This document shows positions 53,001 to 64,000 of a DNA stretch of 64,000 bases, one piece after another (within the stretch, counting starts at the first letter, position 1; every line of letters begins with the position of its first letter). Source of the stretch: Bryum argenteum (Eukaryota > Streptophyta > Bryopsida > Bryales > Bryaceae); the NCBI GenBank assembly GCA_037043015.1, contig CM073321.1, forward strand, positions 13,586,001 through 13,650,000. The letters are read 5' to 3'. Below the pieces are notes generated by a model. That model saw only the letters and a list, made by a program, of their open reading frames with translations, was not told the origin of the DNA and ran no database searches. The position numbers were made by a program, and so were the translations under genes.

Positions 53001-56000
53001 TAGGGTGTGTGTTCCAAAGGGCATGTGGAAGTTGAGTGTGCTCAAGGAGGAGCATGACAACCGCTTGGCCGGGCATAGGGGGGGGAAGTCCACCATATGC
53101 TCGGTTTCAAAGAGGTTCTATTGGCCCGAAATGAAGGAACACATTGCCCATTATGTGAAGACTTGTATCACTTGAATGTGAAGCCAACCGGGCGCCATAT
53201 CAAAAGCACGTGGGTTTGTTACGGCCTTTGCCTATCCGGGATGGTCCATGGGAGTGTGTCTCCATGGATTTTATTACAAGCCTTCCGGAGTCACGAAGAA
53301 GTGATGCCATCTTTGTGGTGGTGGATAGGTTTTGTAAGTTGGCAAGGATGGAGCCAACAAAATGGATGGCGACCGCCTTTGACAAGGTGGTGCTCCTTTT
53401 TCAGTGTTTGGTGTCGGCACCATGGGTTGCCAAAGACCAAAGTGATCGAAGTGATTACTTGGGTTTGGCGGTTGGTAGCGATAGTGCATTGAGGCATGGT
53501 GCTATGAGTCAATCGCCGCCCAAGGTGGCTTATGTGTGAAGCCACTTATGCCTAAGAACCTAGCTTTTGAATGGATTGCAATTGGAGATGGGACAAAGCC
53601 AAGGTGCAAAAGACTTGGTAGCCATATGATAGCAACTTATTGAAAAGGACCAAGAAAGGCCTAGGCAAGGCCCGAAGAGGTATGTGAAACAAGATAACAA
53701 AGGGCGGCGCCATGAGGAGTAGGAGGAGGGCAAAAAGGTATGGTAGAATGTGAAAATCTCACCTTACCGGATGGCTTGATTCCCATATCCATGGCAAAGT
53801 ATATGAGTCCATTTGTCATTGCAAAACGGTTGTGTGAGGATGTGTATAAGTTGGACTTACCACCGGAGACCATGATTCATCCCACCTTGCATGTCTCATT
53901 GCTCAAGCCATATCGCAAAGATAAGGTGAGGCCGGAACGCAAGCAAGTGTTGCGGCCTCCACCCGAACTTCTTGATGATCACTTGGAGTTTGGAGTAAAA
54001 GGCATTATGAATAGCCGGATCACCAAGAAAAAGGGCAAAGAATACTTGGTGAAGAGGCGGAGGTACCATGAGAAGGAAGCAACATGGGTTGAGGCCAAGT
54101 ACATGGCCGATGCAAAGGAGATGGTGGAAAGGTATGAAAGCCAACGGAGATCCAAGACACCGAGAAAGCATTGATGAGGACATCAACCTTTGAAGTGGGG
54201 GTGAATTACCACACTTGTGTACACTTGGCCTAAATTTTGTCTAGCATTTGGTGCAAATGACACATGTTCTAATACTTGGTTGACAATTAAGTTCCTGGCA
54301 AGTTCCTTGATTGCATGTTGGAAGTGAGATGAGTCCTAATCTCATTTTGGATTGCTAGGTTGGTTAGAAGAGGTTGAAGGATACGCAAAGCTAATACTTC
54401 GAATGCTGCAAAACAGGGACCTTGGCTTGGGAGTTGTGAGTGGGTGAACCCCCACGACTCTTAAGCTTAGGACTTGCTCGGGCGGGAGCAAGGTAGTGGC
54501 ACGGGCTCATAAAAGTGCCCTTTGCGGGTTGACCATCGTCAACGCATGGCTTGATCACCCATGTCTCGGTAGAGTGAAGCAAAGGCTAGGTCGGGCGGGA
54601 CTTAGCATTACCCCTAGGCGAGCAAAGTTCACCACTTTGAGAGCCTAAGTGTTTGAAAAGAGGGCTTGGTGTTGCGACCAAGAAAGTGTTGGTTAGCCTT
54701 GAATTCAATCCTAAGTCATGTGAGTATGATGGGCTAGTTGAGCCTAACTTGGGGCCATTGGGGGCATTCCAAGTGAGTCTCAAAGTGGATAGGTCTAGTT
54801 TATGTGGGTCCTTCCAAGGAAAGTCCTTGGGTGGAAAGGACTTTAGACCGATCGGGTGCCACCTTTGAGACTTAGCCATTTTCCAAGTAAAAGGATGCTT
54901 GGAGCATTGCGGGGCTAGCTACCCTGGAACGCAATGCAAGTGCCAAGGAGGAGGCTACCTCAAGAACTTGGTACTGCCGACAAGAGAGATTGTCGATGAG
55001 GGCATCGAAGCTGTTTGGTGGGGGTGAGTGTCACATCCCTTTCCAAAGGATGCCCGAACACCGCGGTGAGCCAAGAGGACCCCGGGAGTGACGTTCTGGG
55101 CTTGGCAAGAGACAAGGTGAAGTGACCAAGTGTCGCAACCCTTGCTAGCTCACCTTGGCTTACACCAACTTTTTCCCAACTCTAGCAAGTGTCACGAGCA
55201 CTAACTCTGCACATCCCCCACATACACAAAGTTAGCTCTCCATACCAACCACCAAGCTCACCGCTTGGTTATCAATCCCTCCTACTCATGCAACCGGGAC
55301 TCAACCCCTTCGTAGGTAGCCAATGGTTAGGTGCGGACTTCCACTTATGTCCAAGGCCCAACTTGGTGGCACTCCCATACCACGCGGCCTAACCGCACTT
55401 GGTGGTGTCTCCTCACCACCGCCCATGACCACCATGGTGACCCCAAGGCCACCAAGTAATCACAACGCCGGCGGTGAGACACCACCCCACATCGGTAGCA
55501 CTCATGGTCCTCATTTTGCCTATATGAGTCCCCGTGGTGAAGCCCCAACACTAGCTCCCCACCGGGACTCACCTTGTCCTTATGAGCCACCGTGGTGAAG
55601 CCCCAACACTAGCTCCACCCACCGTGCCTCATTTTGCACTTTGAGTCCCCATGGTGGAGCCCCAACACTAGCTCCACCCATTGGGACTCACCTTGGCTTG
55701 GGAGTCCCCATGGTGAGGCCCCAACACTAGCCACACCACTCGGGACTCCCACCTTGGACACCACCAAGGCACCATGGGAGTGGGGAGGAGACCAGCCCTC
55801 CCCATAGTATACTCTGTGGGATTCGGCAGCCCCTGGTCCTAGGTGAAGGGCTGGACCCTCACACCTCTAAAGTTTGGAAGACCACCCAATCTCCCAATGC
55901 CTTAGCCGCTGGAAGGCCCCGGGAGACTTCCCGAACCTTCCAGGGCTCGTATCTACCTCGTCCCGCATCCAAACGCGACGAGCGACCACTCTATCGACAT

Positions 56001-57838
56001 CTACTCGTCAAGTAGATGCCGATAGACACCTTACTTGCCTCATTCCGACAAGTATTGAGGGAGTTATGCCCCTCTGAAGATTCGGGAGTCCCGGGCCAGC
56101 TTCCCAGTCCAGCACTGTCCCTGGACAGCACTCACTTTAGTCCCACAATCTTCCAACTCCCATAACTTTTAGCTCACACCTCCAACTGAGGTGCTCCTTA
56201 GCATCCCGGAATCGTGGCAACATGAGCTTCCATAATCTCATGTCCATTCCCTCGTGGCTCCTAGTCTCCGTGGGTGAGAGGCGTCTCCAACGCCCGGGGT
56301 CCTCTCCCACACTAGGCCCACTTAGGTTCCCTTCACCTTGGCACCCCAAGGCCCGGGCGTCACTCCGGTGTCCCCCTTGGGCCCTTGGTGTTGCGGGCAC
56401 TCCTCAAGGAGAGGTGCGCGACACCAAGGGGAGTCCCGAGCAAACAACACGCAATAGCGTCGTGCTTGGCACAAACTGGGTGGTGTGCCTTACATGGTTG
56501 GAAACCTTGTTTGAGCACGCACCCGTGGGTCCTAAGAACGCGCAATTTGGAGTTGTGAGTCATGAGATATGACTCTCTAAAGTTGAAGCGCGTTCCGGGA
56601 CACTCCGGGACTTGGGAGTGTTGCCTTTCGGGACTCAAAATGTCGTCCTTCTTGGATGGCGGCATGTTGCATGTCTTTGGAAAGCTCTAAACAAGAGCTT
56701 TCCAAAATGCTAAGGCTCGTGAGGAGCAAAGCAATGCTTTGGGAGATATGGCTCTCCAAAGCATCGGGACTCCGGGACTGCTGCCTCCCGGGACTCCCGA
56801 ATGTTCAGAGGAGCATAGCTCCCACATTGAAGCTTCGATTGGGACAAGTGAGGAGTCCATCAACATCTACTCAAAGAGTAGATGTCGAAAATGGGCTCGC
56901 ACGTCCCATTTGGATCACTGAGCTACAAGTTAGCCCGAGGAGAAGATACGGCCCGTTTTTGAGGCTAAGGCTAAAACGGGTGGTCTTCCAAAACAAAAGT
57001 GTGTCACGGAAGGCCCCTCAACACAAGAGGAGGGGGCGTACCGAAGACTCCAGAGAGTACTATGAGGAGGGGTGGTCTCCCTCCTTACTTGCACATGGTG
57101 CCTTGAGGAGCCGGGGTGGCTCCAAGGGGTGAGGCTTGGGATGGGGCCTCACTCCCGCACCTTGTGGAAAATGGAGAGTGCTTTGGAGCATCTCTAAACA
57201 TGGGGTTGGGAAGTGTCCCTCTCCAAGTTAGTCCCCGTGATAAGTAGTGCCGGTTCCCGGGAGTAACCGGGAATGGCTCAAAAGGGTGAGGCATGGAAAT
57301 GAAGCCTCACTTCCACACCTTGGGCATTGTGGGATGCTTTTGAGCATCCCGCAACATTGGGTTGGAAAGAGTCCCGCTACAAACTAGTCCCCGGGAAAAC
57401 TAGTGCCGGATTCCGGGAGGATTTCCGGCAAAGTCCCGAATGGGGTGAGAAACAAGAGTGGAAGGGGACTAGTGGGAAGTTGGACAATGGATAAGGGCGG
57501 TTAGCTCCGGGGGTGATTAGTAGCACCCTTGGGAGCTTGGACATGTGTGGAAGGCCGCCCCGTGCCACCAAGTGGCACGCCCATGTGTTGGTGAGAGTTC
57601 CGGGTTGGCATACCCATGTGTTGGTGGGAGTTCCGAGTAATGAGTACCGGATAATGAGTTATGGAGTCAAGGTGGGTTGGACACCTTGACTTAGAATGGT
57701 GCTAACATTGTGTGTGTGGAGCACATGCAAGTGTTAGCGAAGTCGTGGCCGGTTGCTACCAACTAAGTGAGCCGTGATTCCGCTACCAAGTAAGGCTCAC
57801 TAAGAAAAAGAAGAGTTGGAGTAATTAGGGTCGCGACA
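50086..57838 (+). mobile_element. Ty3/gypsy chromovirus 2 with a nested LTR in its 3' LTR
   Basis: Fossil retroelement. Parts: 5' LTR remnant (50086-50394, its left part missing), primer site TGGTATCAGAGC (50397-50408, initiator-Met tRNA type), gag with capsid-like region (50776-51160), CCHC zinc knuckle (about 51405-51450), protease region (51560-51840), reverse transcriptase (51900-52330), RNase H (52440-52700), integrase (52940-53500), chromodomain (53985-54173), polypurine tract GGTGGGGGTGAG (55017-55028) and 3' LTR (55029-57838, about 1.51 kb once the inserted LTR is removed). Coding regions carry many breaks. It closely matches chromovirus 1 and is probably a geologically young family. 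Confidence 0.9.
55131..56423 (-). mobile_element. LTR R, copy 2, solo insertion inside the 3' LTR of chromovirus 2
   Basis: A 1293-bp LTR (TGTCGCAACCC to GCGCGACA on the plus strand) is flanked by the perfect target duplication CCAAG (55126-55130 and 56424-56428). The host LTR sequence continues on the other side exactly where it left off, as comparison with 33780-33790 of chromovirus 1 shows. It is therefore younger than chromovirus 2. Confidence 0.95.
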
Positions 57839-58482
57839 GCCTCGCCCTGTGCCTGCACTGTCTAAATTCCCAAAGAAAGCATATTTGAAATGCGGGTAGC
57901 AAAATTAGGGTTCCTATCTAAGGTTGCAAAACATACCAAGAATTTCTCGTAGTACCACCGCTCCATCTCCACCCTTGTTCTGATTGCTTCTCCAGGAGAA
58001 TGATAGTCCTTGTAATATTCTGTGTAAAATTCGGCGAAAAGACTTGAAGCTGAGGACTGAGAACTTACATTCTCTAAATCCTCTACAACCTCCGCACTTG
58101 CTCCTTGCACCGGCACCTCATTCTCTAGAAGATCCGCCATGACTTCTCCTTCCTGCAATATCTTGACAGCAATGGTGTGCAACTTTATTAAAAAACCTCC
58201 CTGTCACAACAAGACAGTATCAAATGTACTCCTCCCATCTTTGCAGAACGTTCAGATGCTTCTACTAAAAATAACTAACTTCCAAGCGCATCGGCGGTTC
58301 TTGCTTTTGGCTATTCAAAAATAGCACCAACTTTCATTGTAATCGAATCTTGATATTAAAGACGGAGACATTGGAATGAGGCAGATGCGGGCGACCCCTG
58401 GCGCAGGCAAGGGCCGGTGCGATCGAAGGTTCGGCGCGATTCAAAAAATTCAGGCGCTTCGGCGATATAATGACAGCAGGTG
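57839..58482 (-). CDS. Single exon of an unrecognised host gene between two retroelements
   Basis: On the minus strand an exon is framed by an acceptor (AAGATATTGCAG, before about 58153) and a donor (AAATTCTTG/GTATGT near 57943). ATG 58141 starts MADLLENEVPVQGASAEVVE, then SSLFAEFYTEYYKDYHSPGE and RVEMERWYYEKFL. The aromatic-rich helical end looks like genuine protein. I do not recognise the family. The gene cannot continue downstream for more than about 100 bases before the chromovirus 2 LTR, so it either contains that element in an intron or was broken by it. Confidence 0.4.
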
Positions 58483-61400
58483 TGTCGCAACCCTTGCTAG
58501 CTCACCTTAGCTTACACCAACTTTTTCCCAACTCTAGCAAGTGTCACGAGCGCTAACTCTGCACATCCCCCACATGCACAAAGTTAGCTCTCCATACCAA
58601 CCACCAAGCTCACCGCTTGGTTATCAATCCCTCCTACTCATGCAACCGGGACTCAACCCCTTCGTAGGTAGCCAATGGTTAGGTGCGGACTTCCACTTAT
58701 GTCCAAGGCCCAACTTGGTGGCACTCCCATACCACGCGGCCTAACCGCACTTGGTGGTGTCTCCTCACCACCGCCCATGACCACCATGGTGACCCCAAGG
58801 CCACCAAGTAATCACAACGCCGGCGGTGAGACACCACCCCACATCGGTAGCACTCATGGTCCTCATTTTGCCCATATGAGTCTCCCGTGGTGAAGCCCCA
58901 ACACTAGCTCCCCCACCGGGACTCACCTTGTCCTTATGAGCCACCGTGGTGAAGCCCCAACACTAGCTCCACCCACCGTGCCTCATTTTGCACTTTGAGT
59001 CCCCATGGTGGAGCCCCAACACTAGCTCCACCCATTGGGACTCACCTTGCTTGGGAGTCCCCATGGTGAGGCCCCAACACTAGCCACACCACTCGGGACT
59101 CCCACCTTGGTCACCACCAAGGCACCATGGGAGTGGGGAGGGAGACCAGCCCTCCCCATAGTATACTCTGTGGGATTCGGCAGCCCCCTGGTCCTAGGTG
59201 AAGGGCTGGACCCTCACACCTCTTAGTTTTGGAAGACCACCCAATCTCCCAATGCCTTAGCCGCTGGAAGGCCCGGAGACTTCCCGAACCTTCCAGGGCT
59301 CGTATCTACCTCGTCCCGCATCCAAACGCGACGAGCGACCACTCTATCGACATTTACTCGTCAAGTAGATGCCGATAGACACCTTACTTGCCTCATTCCT
59401 ACAAGTATTGAGGGAGTTATGCCCCTCTGAAGATTCGGGAGTCCCGGGCCAGCTTCCCAGTCCAGCACTGTCCCTGGACAGCACTCCCTTTAGTCCCACA
59501 ATCTTCCAACTCCCATAACTTTTAGCTCACACCTCCAAATGAGGTGCTCCTTAGCATCCCGGAATCGTGGCAACATGAGCTTCCATAATCTCATGTCCAT
59601 TCCCTCGTGGCTCCTAGTCTCCGTGGGTGAGAGGCGTCTCCAACGCCCGGGGTCCTCTCCCACACTAGGCCCACTTAGGTTCCCTTCACCTTGGCACCCC
59701 AAGGCCCGGGCGTCACTCCGGTGTCCCCCTTGGGCCCTTGGTGTTGCGGGCACTCCTCAAGGAGAGGTGCGCGACACTCACCCCCACCTAATGGAGTCGA
59801 TGCCCTCATCGACTATACTTGTAGTCGGTCACACCAACTCTTGGGTTGCCATCCCCATTGGTGCAAACATTGTGTTTCACCGGGCGCGACCCCCACAATG
59901 CACTCTCAAACTTTGGCAAAGTCTCAAAGGTGTCGTCACTAGGTGGTCGGTTTAGAACCCTGGACTTCTTCCAAGGCAACTAAACTACTCTAGACCCACC
60001 TACTTTGAGACCCTCTTGGATTGCCCTTACCTTGGCTCTCCAAGTTCGGCTCCACTAGCCTAACACTTCTTCCTTGACTACTAGGCTGGACCTCAATGCT
60101 TCCACCAAGTTGTCTTGGTTGCAAACCCAAGATGGCTTTTACACCACGACTCGATCGCACGGGGGTAATGCCAAGTTCCGCCCAACTCGGATCCCACTAT
60201 CTCTTTCAAGGCATGGGTTCATGACTCCCATGCACTAGCTTGCACTAGTTTGTGGGAGTGGCGCTTTTATGAGCACGCGCCATTACCTTGTCCCCGCCGG
60301 ACAAGCCCAAGGCCAAGGGACTTCATGGTTTTATCCACTCTTTCTCCTAGCCTTGGTCCCCATTACTCGGCCTTCCCAACTCGGTTTCACATCTCTATTC
60401 CCCTCTTCCACCAACTTAGCACAAGTACAAGACTAGGACTCCATCTCATACTCTTCTCTTTGCACACACCAAAGCCAAACTTTATTGCCAAATCCAAAGA
60501 ACAAGTACAAGTGTTGTGGATCTACGCCCAAGCTACAAGTCATCCTCCCCCACTACGGAGGTTGATGTCCTCATCAATGCCTACGTTGCTTCTTGTTGGA
60601 GCTCCTATTCTTCTCAAAGTTCTCCACCACCTCCTTAGCATTCACCATGTCCTTTGCCGCCACCCACGTTGCTTCTTTCTCGTGGTATCCTCGCCACTTC
60701 ACAAGGTATTCCTTGCTCTTGTTTTTGAGGTTCCTACTCTTGAGGATGGCCTCTACCTCATATTCCAAATGTTGTCCAACCAACTCACGGTGGTGGCCGA
60801 ATCACTTGCTTGCGATCCGGCCACAAGGTATCCTCCTTGAATGGCTTTAACAATGAAACATGGAATGTTGGATGCACTTTGATCTCGGGTGGTAGCTCCA
60901 ACTTATACACATCTTTGAACACCCGTTCCACAATGGGAAACGGACCCGCAAACTTGGACATGAACTTTGGAGTGAGGCCTTCGGGCATGGTGAAGTTCTT
61001 CACATTCAACAACACCTTTTGTCCCACCTCATACTCCACTTCACGTCTTCCGGCATTGACTTGCTTCTCATAGCGCCTTCTTGCCTTCTCCAACAACAAC
61101 TTGGTTTTTTCCAACATATGTTCCCGCTTCTTGGCCAAGTCTTCACCATCTTGGTTGAACTCTGGTGTTGAATGTGCCCCCTCGAGAGCTAAGTCGGCAG
61201 GTTGGAGTGGCTCCACTCCATAGGCCACTTTGAAAGGTGACTCCTTAGTCGCCGAGTGTGTGGCCGCATTGTAACTGAACTCCGCCAACCCCACATAGTC
61301 TACCCAATCACGTTGGTCCGCACTCACAAAGTTCCTCAAGTATTGGTTCAAGACCCCATTCACCCTTTCAGTTTGCCCATCTCTGTTTGGGGATGAAAGG

Positions 61401-64000
61401 CGTGCTAAATGTCAACTTGGTTCCCACCTTCCTAAAGAAGTGTCTCCAAAATGCACTTGTGAACTTTGGGTCTCGATCGACACAATCACTCTTGGCAACC
61501 CGTGATGCTTCCACCATGCATCGAGAAAGATCTTGGCGGTCTCAAGCGCGATTGCGATTCCTCTAGTTGGCACCATATGAGCCAACTTGCTAAACCGATC
61601 CACCATCACTAAGATGGCATCATACCCTTGCGACTCGGGAAGGCTTGTGATGAAGTCCATAGATACACTATGCCAAGGACCCGGCGGAATTGGCAATGGT
61701 TGCAACAAGCCCGCTTGCTTTTGATATGAAGCCCGGTTAAGTTGGCACTTCACACAAGTCTTCACAAAGTGGGTTATGTCATCTTTCATCCCCGGCCAAT
61801 AGTACCTCCTTGACACCGTTGCAATGGTAGCCTTTTCTCCCTATGGCGGCTATGGGACTATCATGTTCCTCCTTCAAAACCAACAATCTAAGCTTGCCTT
61901 GAGGAACATACACCCTACTTTGCTTATACTTGAGCAATCCATTCACCAACTTGATCTCCTTGAGCTTCTTGCCCTTCCTAAGATCACCAAGCATTTGTTG
62001 TGCCTCGGGGTCCTTCATGTACCCCTCTCTTATCCGCCGTTCCCAATTGCCTTCACCCTTATATACATGAGCCGCAAGACTTGGGTGGTGCTCATGGCAT
62101 GAAACTCTTCCTTTCTACTTAGCGCATCCGGCACCACATTGTCACGGCCCGGTTTGTGGATCAAGTCCACATTCATGAGCGCCAAAGCATCATGCCACCT
62201 CAATTGTTTGGCACTCATTTGTGCTTGTGTCTCAAAATACTTCAAAGACACATTATCGGTGTAGACCTTAGTCTTGTGCAACCCCAAGTAATGTTGCCAT
62301 GTCTTCAAACAATGCACCACCGCAAAGAGCTCCTTCTCGTGAGTTGGCCATCTCCTTTGACACCCATCCAACTTCTTGCTCTCATAGGCAATTGGCCTAC
62401 CATCTTGCATCAAGACGCCTCCAATGGCAAAGTCACTTGCATCTGTGTGGACCTCAAAGGGCTTATCAAACTCGGGGAACTTCAACACCGGTGGAGATGA
62501 CAACTTGTTCTTGAGTTCCTCAAAGGCTTGGTAGCAAAATTCATCCCATACTTGGTTCACCCCTTTTTCAACAAGTCGGACAAAGGCTTGGCAATCTTAG
62601 AGAAGTTGCGTATGAAGCGGCGATAGTAGTTTGCTAGGCCAAGGAATGACCTAAGTCCCTTTTGTGTAGAAGGCCGCTTCCACTCTTGAATTGCCTTCAC
62701 CTTCTTCATGTCCGGCTTGATTCCATCTCCGGTAACCACATGGCCCAAGAACTCCATCTCAAGTTGTGCAAACTCACTCTTTTCCCCGTTAGCATAAAGC
62801 TTGTTGTCTCTAAGCTTCATGAGTACCTCAAGGTGCCTTGCATGTTCCTCGGCCGTCTTGGAAAACACCAAGATGTCATCGATGTAGACAATCACAAAGT
62901 CATCCATTTCCTCTCGAAAGATGGTGTTCATAAGGGTTGTGAATGTTGAGGGTGCATTGCACAACCCAAAGGGCATCACAAGGAACTCATAAGACCCATA
63001 CCTTGTGCGGCACGCGGTCTTTTCCACATCCGCATCCGCAATGCGGATTTGGTAGTAACCCGACTTCAAGTCTATGCGACTAAAGTACTTAGCTCCCGCC
63101 AATCTATCAAAGAGATCATCAATTCGAGGCAAAGGGTAGTTGTTCTTGATGGTCACCTTATTCAAGGCCCTATAATCAATGCACATCCTAAGCTTGCCAT
63201 CCTTCTTGTCCACAAAGAGGACCGGTGCACCATATGGTGACTTGCTTGGTCTCACATAACCCCTTTCCAACAAGTCGTTTAGTTGCTTCTTTAGCTCCAT
63301 CAACTCTTTTTGGTTTAACCGATAAGGTGCCTTAGAAGGTGGCTCGGCTCCGGTAGCACCTCGATCTTGTGATCCACTTCTCTTCTTGGGGTAGCTCTTT
63401 GGGTAACTCATTGGTAAGCACATCCTTGTACTTGGCCAACACCTCTTGAATTTCTTTGGGAAGTGGTTGTTGCACCCCTTCCCCTCATGCCCAAGTTGCT
63501 CTTCACGAGCCATCACCACAAATTGATGTTCCAACATTTGGTCTAAAGAGACCAAGTTTAATTTGCCCCCGCTATTGAAGGGCCACGAGTTAACTTCAAC
63601 ACTAACTCCTTGCCATCACGGCGCACCACTAACCGTCTTGGCTTGCGCCTCACATCCACCGTGTGTGCGCCTCAAAGAAGGTATCCCCTAAGATGAGGTC
63701 TACCTCATCCATCTCACATAATGTGAAATTCTCAACAAACTCCAATGTCCCACACTTCAAGGTCACTTGCAACGCCACTTCCTCCGTCTTGTGCGGTTCG
63801 CCCTTTGCAAAACGCACATTGATGGGCTTGCTTGCCTTTGCAAAGTGGCAAGCCCAACTCCCTTGCTAGTTTGGGACTCATGAAGGAGTGCGTTGCCCCG
63901 TATCAACCAAACATGAGACATCTTTGTCCTTCACTTGGGCCTCAAGAAACAAGAGGCCCGGCCTTGGCTTGAGGCTACTTGCCTTGGCCACAAAACCTCC
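58483..64000 (-). mobile_element. Ty3/gypsy chromovirus 3 (minus), running off the right edge
   Basis: Fossil retroelement read right to left. Parts: gag-protease border region (about 63960-63560), reverse transcriptase (63300-62700, including a [10 protein letters not shown] active-site motif near 62880), RNase H (62520-62100), integrase with HHCC zinc and catalytic core (61990-61300), integrase end (61200-60850), chromodomain (60783-60574, YLVKWRGYHEKEATW), polypurine tract GGTGGGGGTGAG (59777-59790) and a 3' LTR of R type (58483-59776). It looks nearly whole within the window, with only a few breaks. The 5' LTR, primer site and most of gag lie beyond 64000. It is a different, better-preserved chromovirus family from 1 and 2 and is the likely source of the R LTRs. 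Confidence 0.9.

Overview
The window looks like a repeat-dominated stretch of a green-lineage (streptophyte) nuclear genome. The proteasome RPN8 exon at 3.8 kb is of the plant type ([15 protein letters not shown]), many coding blocks have GT-AG introns, and the transposons are plant-typical (CACTA with tnp2/DUF4218, MULE-like with SWIM finger, Ty3/gypsy chromoviruses). A Chara-like charophyte is my guess for the species; that is inference only. I see no intact conventional multi-exon host gene. The only undamaged non-transposon gene I recognise is a small ADD zinc-finger ORF at 37.1-37.5 kb. LAYOUT: 0-2.0 kb, decayed MULE-like transposase (minus). 2.04-2.51, a 241-bp tandem duplication. 2.7-3.1, an unrecognised exon. 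3.77-5.70, shuffled exon fragments of unrelated host genes (RPN8, GH32 invertase, LPCAT/LPEAT acyltransferase). 5.70-6.80, an array of palindromic CCTCGTNNACGAGG sites. 7.5-10.9, gene copy 1 of a ParB-like plus DNA amino-methyltransferase-like family. 11.55-15.2, CACTA element 1. 15.5-17.0, a third, ParB-like-only relative. 17.2-18.3, GC-rich degenerate repeats. 18.8-21.0, MULE-like transposase with SWIM finger. 21.65 to about 35.08, CACTA element 2 (tnpA-like ORFs minus, tnp2 plus, with a SET-domain segment lodged between tnp2 exons), into which a solo LTR (28.57-30.17) and a truncated gypsy element (30.85-35.01) are nested. 35.1-36.9, AT-rich with no gene seen. 37.1-37.5, the ADD-domain gene. 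37.75-42.47, copy 2 of the ParB-like/methyltransferase gene (minus), tail to tail with the ADD gene. 42.7-45.7, a higher-order tandem array (57-bp units, plus eight copies of a 22-bp near-palindrome). 45.7-50.1, an LTR, a 254-bp tandem array and a second solo LTR inside it. 50.09-57.84, a gypsy chromovirus whose 3' LTR contains another LTR. 57.84-58.48, a sliver of single-copy sequence with one exon. 58.48 to the right edge, a minus-strand gypsy chromovirus. HOW THE PARTS RELATE: The most unusual content is the ParB-like/methyltransferase family. Three diverged copies lie within 64 kb and share an intron position. The two complete-length copies each sit beside an array of palindromes with the same TCGT-NN-ACGA core, and copy 2 also abuts a gene for an ADD finger, the histone-tail reader module known from DNMT3 and ATRX. 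This may be the remains of a multi-part DNA-modification or mobile system. The functional link is inference; all three copies here are damaged.
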